13,447 bases of DNA. Source: JBFWUM01 sp050247255. GTDB taxonomy: Bacteria; Acidobacteriota; Vicinamibacteria; Vicinamibacterales; UBA2999. This document shows, piece after piece, positions 5,835 through 13,447 of this stretch; positions within the stretch are counted from its first letter, which is position 1, and each line of letters starts with the position of its first letter. Both the position numbers and the translations under genes were made by a program. The notes under the pieces are model-generated. The model had not been told where the DNA came from. It did not search any database and saw nothing but the letters and a program-made list of their open reading frames with translations. Location: contig JBFWUM010000075.1 in NCBI GenBank assembly GCA_050247255.1, positions 1 to 13,447 on the forward strand, read 5' to 3'.

Positions 5835-6152
5835 CTACGCACGGCCGCCGTCGCTGAGAAACTGCAGGGCCACCAGGAAGCCCAATTGGTTGAGCTCGCA
5901 CCGCACCACGCGGGCGCCACTGGTTAGCGGCGTCACGTTCGGCGTCTGCCTCGCCAGGCTGACCGTCGTGATGTGACCGACCGGCAGCGGGTCGCGCATG
6001 TAAACGGCGATGCCGCCGCGGCCGATGTCGCGGCCGACGACCCACTGCGATCCCACCGCGACGTGCGCTGGACAGGGATAGCGGCGTCCGCGGCGCCGCT
6101 CATCCCACCGCTCACTCTCGAATGCCGTTGCCGGCCAGGGGGCGATTGCCAT
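5835..6152 (-). CDS. PilZ-domain protein, putative c-di-GMP receptor
   Basis: The 105-residue product is a single PilZ domain. The N-terminal arginine motif RxxxR is present (R20 to R24 in ERRRGRRYP). The second motif, usually D/NxSxxG, reads DIGRGG (D42-G47) with Gly in place of Ser, a frequent variation. The C-terminal strand VVRCELNQLGFLVALQFL closes the barrel. Such proteins bind cyclic di-GMP and pass the signal to a partner by contact. Here no output domain is fused, so the partner is separate. ATG at 6152 is clear: AAGGAGG ends 6 nt upstream. The gene starts 11 bp after the stop of the giant surface-protein gene, so the two are almost certainly one transcript. Confidence 0.88.
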   Translation of the reverse strand: MAIAPWPATAFESERWDERRRGRRYPCPAHVAVGSQWVVGRDIGRGGIAVYMRDPLPVGHITTVSLARQTPNVTPLTSGARVVRCELNQLGFLVALQFLSDGGRA

Positions 6153-6158
6153 CTCAGC

Positions 6159-6165
6159 CCTCCTT
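6159..6165 (-). promoter_or_regulatory. Strong Shine-Dalgarno of the PilZ gene, overlapping the upstream stop codon
   Basis: AAGGAGG (6165-6159) is a full match to the anti-16S core with 6 nt to the ATG. Its AA lies in the TAA stop (6166-6164) of the giant gene. A ribosome ending the giant protein would stop on the site, suggesting coupled or reinitiated translation. It is the only strong ribosome binding site I noticed in the window. Confidence 0.75.
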
Positions 6166-9100
6166 ACCCGCGCCAGCCGCGGCCGTCGCGGTCGTCGTCG
6201 TTGTCGCGACCGAATTGCCGGTCGTGCTCACAGCCGTCGCCGTTGTAGTGGCCGTTGCGGCGCCGGTCGTGGTCGTCGCCGTCGCCATCCCGGTGATGCG
6301 ACGAGTGGTCGTCATCACGGTCGTCGCGATCGTACTTGTGGCTGTTGCGATCGTGCTCGTCGCCGTCGCCGTCGTAGTGGCCGTTGCGGCGCCGGTCGTG
6401 GTCGTCGCCGTCGCCATCCCGGTGATGCGACGAGTGGTCGTCATCACGGTCGTCGCGATCGTACTTGTGGCTGTTGCGATCGTGCTCGTCGCCGTCGCCG
6501 TCGTAGTGCCCCCTCTTGTTCCGGTCGTGGTCGCAGTTGTCGCCGTCGTAGTGCGTGTGGACGACGATCGTCACCGTCGCCGGCGCGCTCCAGAGGCCAT
6601 CGGCGTCCTTGGCCTTGTAGGTGAACGTGACGGTGCCGACCCAGTTCCGGGCCGGGGTGTAGGTGAAGCTGCCGTTGGCGTTCAGTGCCAGCGTGCCCTT
6701 CGCGACGTTGCTCACCAGCTGCGCCGTCAGTGCGCCGCCGCCGGGGTCTGAGTCGTTCTTCAACACGCCGGGCGCCGCGACGGTCAGCTTCGTGTTCTTC
6801 TTCGTCGAGTAGTGGTCGTTGTCCGCGTCGGGGGCCACGTTCGGCTTGGTCACCTTCACCGTCACCGTCGCCACGTTGCTGGAGACGCCGTCGGCGTTCT
6901 TCACCTTGTAGGTGAAGGTGTCGGTGCCGTACCAGTACTTCGACGGCTTGTAGCTGAAGCTGCCGTCGCCGTTGAGCGTCAGGGTGCCGTTGGACGGGCC
7001 GGACACCAGCTCGGCGACCAGCTGCGTGCCGGCCGGATCCGAGTCGTTGCCGATCACGCCGGGAGCCGCCACGTTCAGCGTCACGCTCTTCGGCGTCGAG
7101 TAGCTGTCGTCCACCGCGACCGGCGGGGCGGTCACGGTGATGGTGACCGTCGCCGGCGCGCTGTAGGCGCCGTTCTCGTCCTTGACCTTGTAGGTGAAGG
7201 TCACGGTGCCGGTGAAGTTCGCGGCCGGCGCGTAGGTGAACGAGCCGCCCGCGTTCAGCGTCACCGTGCCGCTCGACGGCGCGGCTACGAGCTCCACGGT
7301 CAGGTTGTCGTTGTCCTCATCGGTATCGTTGAGGAGGACGCCGTCGCCACTCACGGTGAGCGACTGCCCCTTCGTGGTGGTGTAGCTGTCGTTGACGGCA
7401 ATCGGCGCCACATTGACCGGCTCGCAGCTGTTCGCCGGCTTCACGTTGAGCTTGCCGTTGCCGTTGATCGTCAGCGTGTCCGCCTTCAGGCCGCCGGTGA
7501 AGGTCGTCTGGCCGTTGATGATGACCGGGCCGTTCGGCGCCTCCACGTAACCCCAGAAGTCCGCCTGGCCGTTCAGGTGGATGCCGCCGGTCGCGATCCG
7601 GAGCGTCAGCCACTCCGGATGCGCGCTGGTGCCGGCGTAGGCGTTGAAGTTCACCTGCGTCTTGACGGTGATGACCACCGGGCCCACTACCTTCAGGCCG
7701 CTCTGGCCGTTCAGCGTGAGCGCCTGGAAGTTGTAGATGGCCGGCTCGGTCGCCCCCGGGATGCCCACCGTGAACGAGCTCCGGGCGTTGGCCGTGAACG
7801 TGCCGTAAGTGCCAGGCGGCACGGCCACGTTGCCGACGTTGCCGTTGAGCGTCAGGTTCCTGATGGTCGCGAACGAACCCGGGTTGTCGCTCGCCTTGTT
7901 CATGTTCACCGAGCGCGTGCCCGACGGCAGCGGCGGCGCGCTGACGACCGGCATGGCAATCGGGTCGGTGCGGCGGACGACGCGCCCGAGCTCGGCGCCG
8001 CCGCCGATGGTCACGTAGTGGTGGTTCGGCGTGGCCGCACCGTCACCGTCGACCGTGCCGGCATAGGTCGTCGGCACGCCGTGCAGCCGCACCTTCGGCG
8101 TGCCGGCGATGAACAGGTCGCCGACGATTTCAGCGCCGCCGTTGATGATGACGTTCGAGCCGGTCAGCACCTGCACCGAACCCACCGTCTCGCTCTGGCC
8201 GTTGAAGATGGCCTGCTTGCGGACCACGGCGCCGGCGCCCGGCCCCTCGATGCTGCAGATCGGCGGGGTGATGATCACCAGCGCCGTCGCCGACGCCGCC
8301 GTGTGGTTGCCATCGCCCGGGAACGTGCAGGTGGCGGTGTAGGTGCCCTCGTTCACCGGCACACCAGGACCCGGCGTGTAGGTGATCGTCCCCGGCAGCG
8401 GGCCGAGCGGGCCGTTGACGACGCAGGCGGCCGCGTGCGGTTCGCCGTCGTATTCGAACTCGCCGCCCAGCACCTGCACCACCGGCGCGGCCTTCTCGAT
8501 CACGAACGTGCCGGGCACGTAGCTGATGGCGTAGTTGCCCAGGCCGTCACCGACGACGGTGGCCGTCGTCGCATACGGGCCGGCGTCGTCGCCGGGCGCG
8601 CGTGTCGCAGAGAACGTCAGGCCTCCGAGCTCCGCGGGCAGGAACCCGGTTGACGTGACGGCAATCGGCCCCGGGTCGGGGGTGCCGTAGACCTTGCTGC
8701 CACCACCAGCGGTCACCGTGACCGGCCGCGCCAGGATCGTCAGGTTGGCGCCCTGGTAGGTCAGCACGTAGTTGTCGCCCGCGCTCAGCGTGTTCTGGCC
8801 AATCGGGAACGTGCCGATATTGGTGCCCGGCAGGCGCGAGAGCTCGCCGGTGAGGCTGTCGTCCCCGACCAGGCTGCCGCTGGTGACCTGGTAGGTGAGC
8901 ACCGGGTCAGCATCGCCGTAGTACTTGCTCTTCGGATCGGCCGTCACCGTGATCGCGATCTTCTGCACCTTCACGGTCGTCTTCTTCGTGAACGGACCGT
9001 CGTAGTTCGGGTCTTCCGGCACCGAGCAGGTGACCTCGTAGTCGCCCGCGTTCACCGGCGCATCGGCCGACGGGCCGTAGACCGTGCCGTTGACGCCGAC

Positions 9101-12100
9101 GTAGCTCAGCGTCCCGGTCAGGCCATCGGTGATCGTGCAGACGGCGTCCTTCGGCGTCTTGTCGTACGGCTCGTCCACCGGCGGCAGCTCGATCTCGAGC
9201 GGCTTCCTGCTCACCGTCAGCGTGCCGTCCAGGTACTCGATCGTGTAGTTCGAGAGGCCCGTGCCGGTCGCCGCGCTCGGGGTGATCGGGTAGCTGCCGG
9301 TTCCCACCGGCGCGTTCGCCGCCGCGCCGGCGCTCGTCAGCGTGACCGCGTTGATTCCGTCGCCCGCGATGACCGTCCCGCTCACGCTGAAGAGGGTCGT
9401 GCCGAGCGTCAGCGCCTCGCCGTAGGTCTTCGACCGGTCGTCGGCCGTCACCGTGAGCGCCAGCTTGCCGACCTTCACCGTCGTCGTCTTCGTGAACGGA
9501 CCCTCGTAGTTCGGATCCTCCGGCGTCGAGCAGGTCACCTCGTAGTCGCCTGCGTTCACCGGCGCGTCCGCCGACGGGCCGTAGACCGTGCCGTTGATGC
9601 CGACGTAGCTCAGCGTGCCCGCCAGGCCATCGGTGATCGAGCAGCTCGTGTTCTTCGGCGTGCCGTCGTACGGCTCGTCCACCGGCGGCAGCTCGATCAC
9701 GACCTGCTTCTTGTTCACCGTCAGCGTGCCATCCAAATAGCTGATGGTGTAGTTCGCCAGGCCGGTGCCGGTCGCCGCGCTCGGGGCGATCGGGTAGCTG
9801 CCGGTCCCCACCGGGGCGTTGGCCGCCGCACCGGCGCTGGTCAGCGTCGCGGCGTCAACCGAGTCGCCGCTCACCAGGGTGCCACTTACGCTGAACGCGG
9901 TGGTGCCGAGTGTCAGCGCCTCGCCGTAGATCTTCGACCGGTCGTTCGCCGTGACGCTGAGCGGGAGCTTGTCCACCTTGACGGTGGTCGTCTTCGTGAA
10001 CGGACCCTCGTAGTTCGGATCCTCCGGCGTCGAGCAGGTCACCTCGTAGTCGCCCGCGTTCACCGGCGCCGAGGCCGACGGGCCGTAGACCGTGCCGTTG
10101 ACGCCGACGTAGCTCAGCGTGCCCGCCAGGCCGTCAGTGATGGTGCACGACGTGTCTTTCGGCGTGCCGTCGTACGGCTCGTCCACCGGCGGCAGCTCGA
10201 TCACGACCTGCTTCTTGTTCACCGTCAGCGTGCCATCCAGGTAGCTGATGGTGTAGTTCGCCAGGCCGGTGCCGGTCGCCGCGCTCGGGGTGATCGGATA
10301 GCTGCCCGTCCCCACCGGGGCGTTGGCCGCCGCGCCCGCGCTGGTCAGCGTCACCGCGTTGACCGCGTCACCGGCGATGACCGTGCCGCTCACCGTGAAG
10401 GCGGTGGTGCCGAGCGTCAGCTCGTCGCCGAACGTCTTCGACCGGTTGTCGGCCGTCACGCTCAGCGGCAGCTTGCCGACCTTCACCGTGGTCGTCTTCG
10501 TGAACGGACCCTCGTAGTTCGGATCCTCCGGCGTCGAGCAGGTCACCTCGTAGTCGCCCGCGGCGGTCGGAGCGACAGCCGTCGGCCCGTAGACCGTGCT
10601 GTTGACGCCGACGTAGCTCAAGGTGCCGGCCAGGCCATCCGTGATCGTGCAGCTCGTGTTCTTCGGCGTGCCGTCGTATGGCTCGTCCACCGGCGGCAGC
10701 TCGATCACGACCTGCTTCTTGTTCACCGTCAGCGTGCCATCCAGGTACTCCATGGCGTAGTTCGAGAGGCCCACGCCCAAAGCATCCGAGGCGGTGATCG
10801 GGTAGGTGCCGGTGCCTACCGGAGCGTTGGCCGCGGCGCCCGCGCTGGTGAGGGTCACCGTCGCCAGGCTGTCGCCGTCAACGAACGTGCCAGCCACGCT
10901 GAACGCGGTGTTCCCGAGCAGCAGGGCCTCGCCGTAGGTCTTCGACCGGTCGTCGGCGGTGACCGTCAGCGGCCGCTTCGTGATGTTCGCGGTGGTCGTC
11001 GCCGTCGCCGCTGCGAGCGCGTAGTTCACGGCGTCGTAGCCGGCCAGCTCCACGTCAGCCGTCACGGTCTTGCCGTTGCCTGCAGCGGCGGTGTCGAACT
11101 GGCCGTTCGAGGCCGACACCGCCACGTCGTCGCCGGCGATGACGCCCGCAAGCGTCGCGTCGGTGATCGTCGCCGCGGTCGTGCCGTCGTAGACCTTGTC
11201 GTTGGCGGTGATGCTCACCGTGAGCGCCAGCGGCGTGATGTCCGCCAGGTCTGTCGCCGTGGCGTTGACCGTGTAGTTCCCCTGGTCGCCGCCACCCAGC
11301 GTCACGCTGGCCGACACCGTCTTCTCGTCGCCCACGTTCTTGTCGGCGAAGTCCGCGCCGCCCACCGTGGCGGTCACGTCATCACCCGCGATGATGCCGG
11401 TCAGCGAGGCACCGCCCGCCAGCGTCGCCGCCGTGGTGCCGTCGTAGACCTTGTCATTCGCCGTGATGCTGGCCGTCAGCGCCAGCGGCGTGATGTCCGC
11501 CAGGGCGGCCGCGCTCGCGTTGACGGTGTAGTTGGCCTGGTCGGCGCCGCTCAGGGTCAGGCTCGCGGTGACCGTCTTCTCATCGCCGACGTTCTTGTCG
11601 CCGAACGTCGCGGTGCCCACGGCCGCCGTGACATCGTCACCCGCGATGACGCCGGCAAGGTTCGCACCACCCGTCAGCGTGGCCGCGGTGGTCCCGTCGT
11701 AGACCTTGTCGTTGGCCGTGATGCTCGCCGTCAGCGCCAGCGGCGTGATGTCCGCCAGATCCGTTGCCGAGGCATTGACCGTGTAGTTCGCCTGGTCGGC
11801 ACCGCCGAGCGTCAGGCTCGCCGTGACCGTCTTCTCGTCGCCGACGTTCTTGTCGCCGAAGGTCGCCGCGCCCACCGAGGCTGTGACGTCGTCTCCGGCG
11901 ATCACGCCCGTGAGGTTCGCACCGCCCGTCAGCGTGGCCGCGTTCGTCCCGTCGTAGACCTTGTCGTTGGCGGTGATGCTCGCGGTCAGCGCCAGCGGCG
12001 TGATGTCCGCCAGGTCGGTCGCGTTCGCGTTGACGGTGTAGTTGGCCTGGTCGGCACCGCTCAGCGTCAGGCTCGCGGTCACGGTCTTCTCGTCGCCGAC

Positions 12101-13447
12101 GTTCTTGTCGCCGAAGGTCGCTGCGCCCACCGTGGCCGTGACGTCGTCGCCGGCGATGACGCCGGAGAGGTTCGCGCCGCCCGTCAGCTGCGCGGCAGCC
12201 GTGCCGTCGTAGACCTTGTCGTTGGCCGTGATGCTGGCCGTCAGCGCCAGCGGCGTGATGTCCGCCAGGTCGGTCGCGTTGGCATTCACCGTGTAGTTGG
12301 CCTGGTCGGCGCCGCTCAGCGTCAGGCTCGCGGTCACGGTCTTCTCGTCGCCCACGTTCTTGTCGCCGAACGTCGCGCTGCCCACGGCCGCCGTGACATC
12401 GTCACCCGCGATGACGCCGGCAAGGTTCGCGCCGCCGGTTAAGGTTGCCGCGGTGGTCCCGTCGTAGACCTTGTCGTTGGCCGTGATGCTGGCCGTCAGC
12501 GCCAGCGGCGTGATGTCCGCCAGATCCGTTGCCGAGGCATTGACCGTGTAGTTCGCCTGGTCGGCACCGCCGAGCGTCAGGCTCGCCGTCACCGTCTTCT
12601 CATCGCCGACGTTCTTGTTGTCGAACGTCGCGCCGCCAACGGCTGCGGTCACGTCATCGCCCGCGATCACACCGGTGAGGTTCGCGCCGCCCGTCAGCGT
12701 GGCCGCGTTCGTCCCGTCGTAGACCTTGTCGTTGGCCGTGATGCTGGCGGTCAGCGCCAGCGGCGTGATGTCCGCCAGGTCCGTCGCCGAGCCGCTGAAG
12801 CTGTAGTTGCCCTGATCCGCGCCGCTCAGCGTCAGGTTGGCGGTGACCGTCTTCTCGTCACCGACGTTCTTGTCGCCGAAGGTCGCCGCGCCCACCGAGG
12901 CAGTGACGTCGTCTCCGGCGATCACGCCGGTGAGGTTCGCGCCGCCCGTCAGCGTGGCCGCGTTCGTCCCGTCGTAGGCCTTGTCGTTGGCCGTGATGCT
13001 GGCCGTCAGCGCCAGCGGCGTGATGTCGGCCAGGTCCGTCGCGGTCGCGTTGACCGCGTAGTTCGCCTGGTCGGCGCCGCCGAGCGTCAGGCTCGCCGTG
13101 ACCGTCTTCTCGTCGCCCACGTTCTTGTCCGAGAACGTGGCGCTGCCCGCCGTGGCCGTGACGTCGTCGCCGGCGATGACGCCCGTGAGGTTCGCGCCGC
13201 CCGTCAGCGTCGCCGCCGCGGTGCCGTCGTAGACCTTGTCGTTGGCCGTGATGTTCGCCATCAGCGCCAGCGGCGTGATGTCGGCCAGATCCGTGGCGTT
13301 GGCATTCACCGTGTAGTTGCCCTGGTCGGCGCCGCCGAGCGTCAGGCTCGCCGTCACCGTCTTCTCATCGCCGACGTTCTTGTTGTCGAACGTCGCGCCG
13401 CCAACGGCTGCGGTCACGTCATCGCCCGCGATCACACCGATGAGGTT
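6164..13447 (-). CDS. Giant modular surface protein (YDG, MBG/Ig-like, Big_9 repeats), N-terminus missing
   Basis: The frame enters at the right edge and runs 2427 codons to TAA at 6166-6164. In order it has: about ten 85-residue YDG repeats (motif ANDKVYDGTTAATL; 13447-10970); four 168-residue pairs of MBG (RSKTYGEA type) and Cys-containing Ig-like domains (10969-8954); two more MBG domains and one Ig-like domain (8953-8261); a Gly/Asn-rich beta-solenoid-like region (8260-7421); three Big_9/cadherin-like domains with NDSDPxG motifs (7420-6560); and a 131-residue Asp/His/Arg-rich tail (6559-6167). The tail repeats HYDGDGxxHDR, which resembles Ca2+- or metal-binding acidic loops. There is no PEP-CTERM, LPXTG or autotransporter barrel at the C-terminus. 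The export route must be set by the missing N-terminus or by the tail. YDG/MBG domains are known from exported adhesin-like proteins. I infer an adhesin or matrix protein. It heads an operon with PilZ. Confidence 0.9.
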   Translation of the reverse strand, partial: NLIGVIAGDDVTAAVGGATFDNKNVGDEKTVTASLTLGGADQGNYTVNANATDLADITPLALMANITANDKVYDGTAAATLTGGANLTGVIAGDDVTATAGSATFSDKNVGDEKTVTASLTLGGADQANYAVNATATDLADITPLALTASITANDKAYDGTNAATLTGGANLTGVIAGDDVTASVGAATFGDKNVGDEKTVTANLTLSGADQGNYSFSGSATDLADITPLALTASITANDKVYDGTNAATLTGGANLTGVIAGDDVTAAVGGATFDNKNVGDEKTVTASLTLGGADQANYTVNASATDLADITPLALTASITANDKVYDGTTAATLTGGANLAGVIAGDDVTAAVGSATFGDKNVGDEKTVTASLTLSGADQANYTVNANATDLADITPLALTASITANDKVYDGTAAAQLTGGANLSGVIAGDDVTATVGAATFGDKNVGDEKTVTASLTLSGADQANYTVNANATDLADITPLALTASITANDKVYDGTNAATLTGGANLTGVIAGDDVTASVGAATFGDKNVGDEKTVTASLTLGGADQANYTVNASATDLADITPLALTASITANDKVYDGTTAATLTGGANLAGVIAGDDVTAAVGTATFGDKNVGDEKTVTASLTLSGADQANYTVNASAAALADITPLALTASITANDKVYDGTTAATLAGGASLTGIIAGDDVTATVGGADFADKNVGDEKTVSASVTLGGGDQGNYTVNATATDLADITPLALTVSITANDKVYDGTTAATITDATLAGVIAGDDVAVSASNGQFDTAAAGNGKTVTADVELAGYDAVNYALAAATATTTANITKRPLTVTADDRSKTYGEALLLGNTAFSVAGTFVDGDSLATVTLTSAGAAANAPVGTGTYPITASDALGVGLSNYAMEYLDGTLTVNKKQVVIELPPVDEPYDGTPKNTSCTITDGLAGTLSYVGVNSTVYGPTAVAPTAAGDYEVTCSTPEDPNYEGPFTKTTTVKVGKLPLSVTADNRSKTFGDELTLGTTAFTVSGTVIAGDAVNAVTLTSAGAAANAPVGTGSYPITPSAATGTGLANYTISYLDGTLTVNKKQVVIELPPVDEPYDGTPKDTSCTITDGLAGTLSYVGVNGTVYGPSASAPVNAGDYEVTCSTPEDPNYEGPFTKTTTVKVDKLPLSVTANDRSKIYGEALTLGTTAFSVSGTLVSGDSVDAATLTSAGAAANAPVGTGSYPIAPSAATGTGLANYTISYLDGTLTVNKKQVVIELPPVDEPYDGTPKNTSCSITDGLAGTLSYVGINGTVYGPSADAPVNAGDYEVTCSTPEDPNYEGPFTKTTTVKVGKLALTVTADDRSKTYGEALTLGTTLFSVSGTVIAGDGINAVTLTSAGAAANAPVGTGSYPITPSAATGTGLSNYTIEYLDGTLTVSRKPLEIELPPVDEPYDKTPKDAVCTITDGLTGTLSYVGVNGTVYGPSADAPVNAGDYEVTCSVPEDPNYDGPFTKKTTVKVQKIAITVTADPKSKYYGDADPVLTYQVTSGSLVGDDSLTGELSRLPGTNIGTFPIGQNTLSAGDNYVLTYQGANLTILARPVTVTAGGGSKVYGTPDPGPIAVTSTGFLPAELGGLTFSATRAPGDDAGPYATTATVVGDGLGNYAISYVPGTFVIEKAAPVVQVLGGEFEYDGEPHAAACVVNGPLGPLPGTITYTPGPGVPVNEGTYTATCTFPGDGNHTAASATALVIITPPICSIEGPGAGAVVRKQAIFNGQSETVGSVQVLTGSNVIINGGAEIVGDLFIAGTPKVRLHGVPTTYAGTVDGDGAATPNHHYVTIGGGAELGRVVRRTDPIAMPVVSAPPLPSGTRSVNMNKASDNPGSFATIRNLTLNGNVGNVAVPPGTYGTFTANARSSFTVGIPGATEPAIYNFQALTLNGQSGLKVVGPVVITVKTQVNFNAYAGTSAHPEWLTLRIATGGIHLNGQADFWGYVEAPNGPVIINGQTTFTGGLKADTLTINGNGKLNVKPANSCEPVNVAPIAVNDSYTTTKGQSLTVSGDGVLLNDTDEDNDNLTVELVAAPSSGTVTLNAGGSFTYAPAANFTGTVTFTYKVKDENGAYSAPATVTITVTAPPVAVDDSYSTPKSVTLNVAAPGVIGNDSDPAGTQLVAELVSGPSNGTLTLNGDGSFSYKPSKYWYGTDTFTYKVKNADGVSSNVATVTVKVTKPNVAPDADNDHYSTKKNTKLTVAAPGVLKNDSDPGGGALTAQLVSNVAKGTLALNANGSFTYTPARNWVGTVTFTYKAKDADGLWSAPATVTIVVHTHYDGDNCDHDRNKRGHYDGDGDEHDRNSHKYDRDDRDDDHSSHHRDGDGDDHDRRRNGHYDGDGDEHDRNSHKYDRDDRDDDHSSHHRDGDGDDHDRRRNGHYNGDGCEHDRQFGRDNDDDRDGRGWRG
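6245..6502 (-). repeat. Exact 129-bp tandem duplication in the Asp/His-rich tail
   Basis: Copies 6245-6373 and 6374-6502 are identical base for base. Each encodes 43 residues rich in Asp, His and Arg, including HYDGDGDEHDRNSHKYDRDD. Partial copies flank both sides: HYNGDGCEHDR on the C-terminal side and HYDGDNCDHDR on the N-terminal side. Each of these carries one Cys that the duplicated units lack. Identity at silent positions points to a recent duplication. Confidence 0.95.
6560..7420 (-). repeat. Three Big_9/cadherin-like domains within the giant protein
   Basis: Units start at 7420, 7126 and 6844 and are 94-98 residues each. They share the frame of DDSY near the start, then GVxxNDSDPxG, GTLTLNxxGSFTY, GTxTFTYKVKDxxG and a final APATVTITV strand. 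Such domains bind Ca2+ through the Asp-rich links in related proteins. Copies are diverged, unlike the YDG array. Confidence 0.85.
7421..8260 (-). other. Beta-solenoid-like region in the giant protein
   Basis: These 280 residues lack Ig-like motifs and instead show short recurring turns: NVIINGGAEIVGDLFIAG, NLTLNGNVGNV, ALTLNGQSGLKVVG, GIHLNGQADFWGYVEA and TLTINGNGKLNV. The spacing and Asn-Gly turns suggest a parallel beta-helix, as in polymer-forming or pilus-associated solenoids. Cysteines occur only at the two ends (ICS at the start, SCE at the end). This could be the binding head of the protein, which is inference. Confidence 0.6.
8261..8953 (-). other. Two diverged MBG domains and one Ig-like domain
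   Basis: The first (from 8953) begins ITVTADPKSKYYGDADPVL and the second (from 8722) VTVTAGGGSKVYGTPDPG, both MBG of the YGX type. The third (from 8482) has FEYDGEPHAAACVV and YTATCTFPGDGNH, with a likely disulfide. They link the repetitive array to the solenoid and are too diverged to be recent copies. Confidence 0.75.
8954..10969 (-). repeat. Four tandem 504-bp units: MBG plus Cys-paired Ig-like domain
   Basis: Each 168-residue unit has an MBG domain (LTVTADDRSKTYGEALTLG) followed by an Ig-like domain with ELPPVDEPYDGTPK, a Cys in SCTITDG and a second Cys 37 residues later in YEVTCSTPEDP. The pair almost surely forms a disulfide after export. The 504-bp spacing is exact where checked (identical blocks at 9493, 9997 and 10501). 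Units are highly similar but not identical. Confidence 0.9.
10970..13447 (-). repeat. Array of about ten 255-bp YDG repeats, continuing past the right edge
   Basis: Nine near-identical units of 85 residues (the ninth is 84) run from 13435 to 11144, with a diverged tenth (VIAGDDVAVSASNGQFD) ending at 10970. The consensus includes VIAGDDVTA, ATFGDKNVGDEKTVTASLTL, GADQANYTVNA, DLADITPLALTASITANDKVYDG and ATLTGGANLTG. No cysteine occurs in the units. The array is cut at the edge, so the true number is higher or unknown. Confidence 0.95.

Noticed and set aside
5792..5920. 43-codon upstream extension of the PqqD-family gene
   Set aside because: It overlaps the end of the PilZ gene and has odd Trp/Ser/Cys-rich composition. 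Family similarity begins after the ATG at 5791.
6122..6751. Plus-strand frame rich in Val, Ala and Ile that looks like a membrane protein
   Set aside because: It is the antisense of the Asp/His-rich tail of the giant protein. GTC and GTG codons arise from complementing GAC and CAC, and the 129-bp duplication gives false repeats. No start context supports it.
6812..8653. Long (613-codon) plus-strand open frame antisense to the giant gene
   Set aside because: Its product is an Arg/His/Val-rich sequence with no domain, caused by lack of stops opposite a GC-rich gene. The minus-strand frame has clear domains.
10970..13447. Regular repeats considered as a CRISPR array
   Set aside because: The 255-bp units are coding throughout in one frame with no short repeat-spacer alternation. 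They are protein domain repeats.

Overview
The window is strongly GC-rich chromosomal DNA from a Gram-negative bacterium. A signal-peptide outer-membrane protein is cut by the left edge, and LPS/EPS-type and c-di-GMP genes are present. Gene style, weak ribosome binding sites at operon starts and short CACGAAG and GTGCCT tandem repeats would fit an Acidobacteriota (Vicinamibacteria-like) genome. That placement is inference and no marker gene confirms it.

Left part (1-3212). On the minus strand, a regulator built like a sigma54 activator but lacking the key ATPase and sigma54-contact motifs (290-1411) is followed after 17 bp by the 5' end of an outer-membrane beta-barrel gene (1-272). Together these look like the head of an exopolysaccharide or cell-surface operon. 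Divergent from them is a secreted/periplasmic M48 metallopeptidase with a LolA-like N-terminal region (1560-3212).

Middle (3213-5791). A gene-free stretch begins with a long imperfect inverted repeat (3231-3296). Then come a secreted protein of unknown function (3593-4420) and gmhA (4417-4983) on the minus strand, joined by a 4-bp ATGA overlap. Divergent from gmhA is cysC (5004-5531). Only 20 bp separate the two GTG starts, and overlapping -10 boxes on opposite strands lie 6 nt from each start, so both genes are probably leaderless. The unknown gene and gmhA carry three short repeat elements inside their reading frames. cysC overlaps tail-to-tail by 31 bp with a PqqD-family gene (5501-5791).

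Right part (5501-13447). A minus-strand operon runs from beyond the right edge. It has a giant surface protein (at least 2427 residues, N-terminus missing), a PilZ-domain c-di-GMP receptor 11 bp downstream with a strong Shine-Dalgarno, and the PqqD-family protein. The giant protein is modular. It has about ten 85-residue YDG repeats and four 168-residue MBG/Ig-like double modules each with a Cys pair. Three more MBG/Ig domains and a Gly/Asn-rich beta-solenoid-like region follow. It ends with three Big_9/cadherin-like domains and a 131-residue Asp/His/Arg-rich tail containing an exact 129-bp tandem duplication. The design is that of an adhesin or matrix protein. Its position next to PilZ suggests, but does not prove, c-di-GMP-linked surface attachment or biofilm function.

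The shared theme is the cell envelope: an outer-membrane barrel, heptose precursor synthesis, PAPS supply, a surface giant and a c-di-GMP receptor. I see no CRISPR, tRNA, rRNA, transposase or phage gene.
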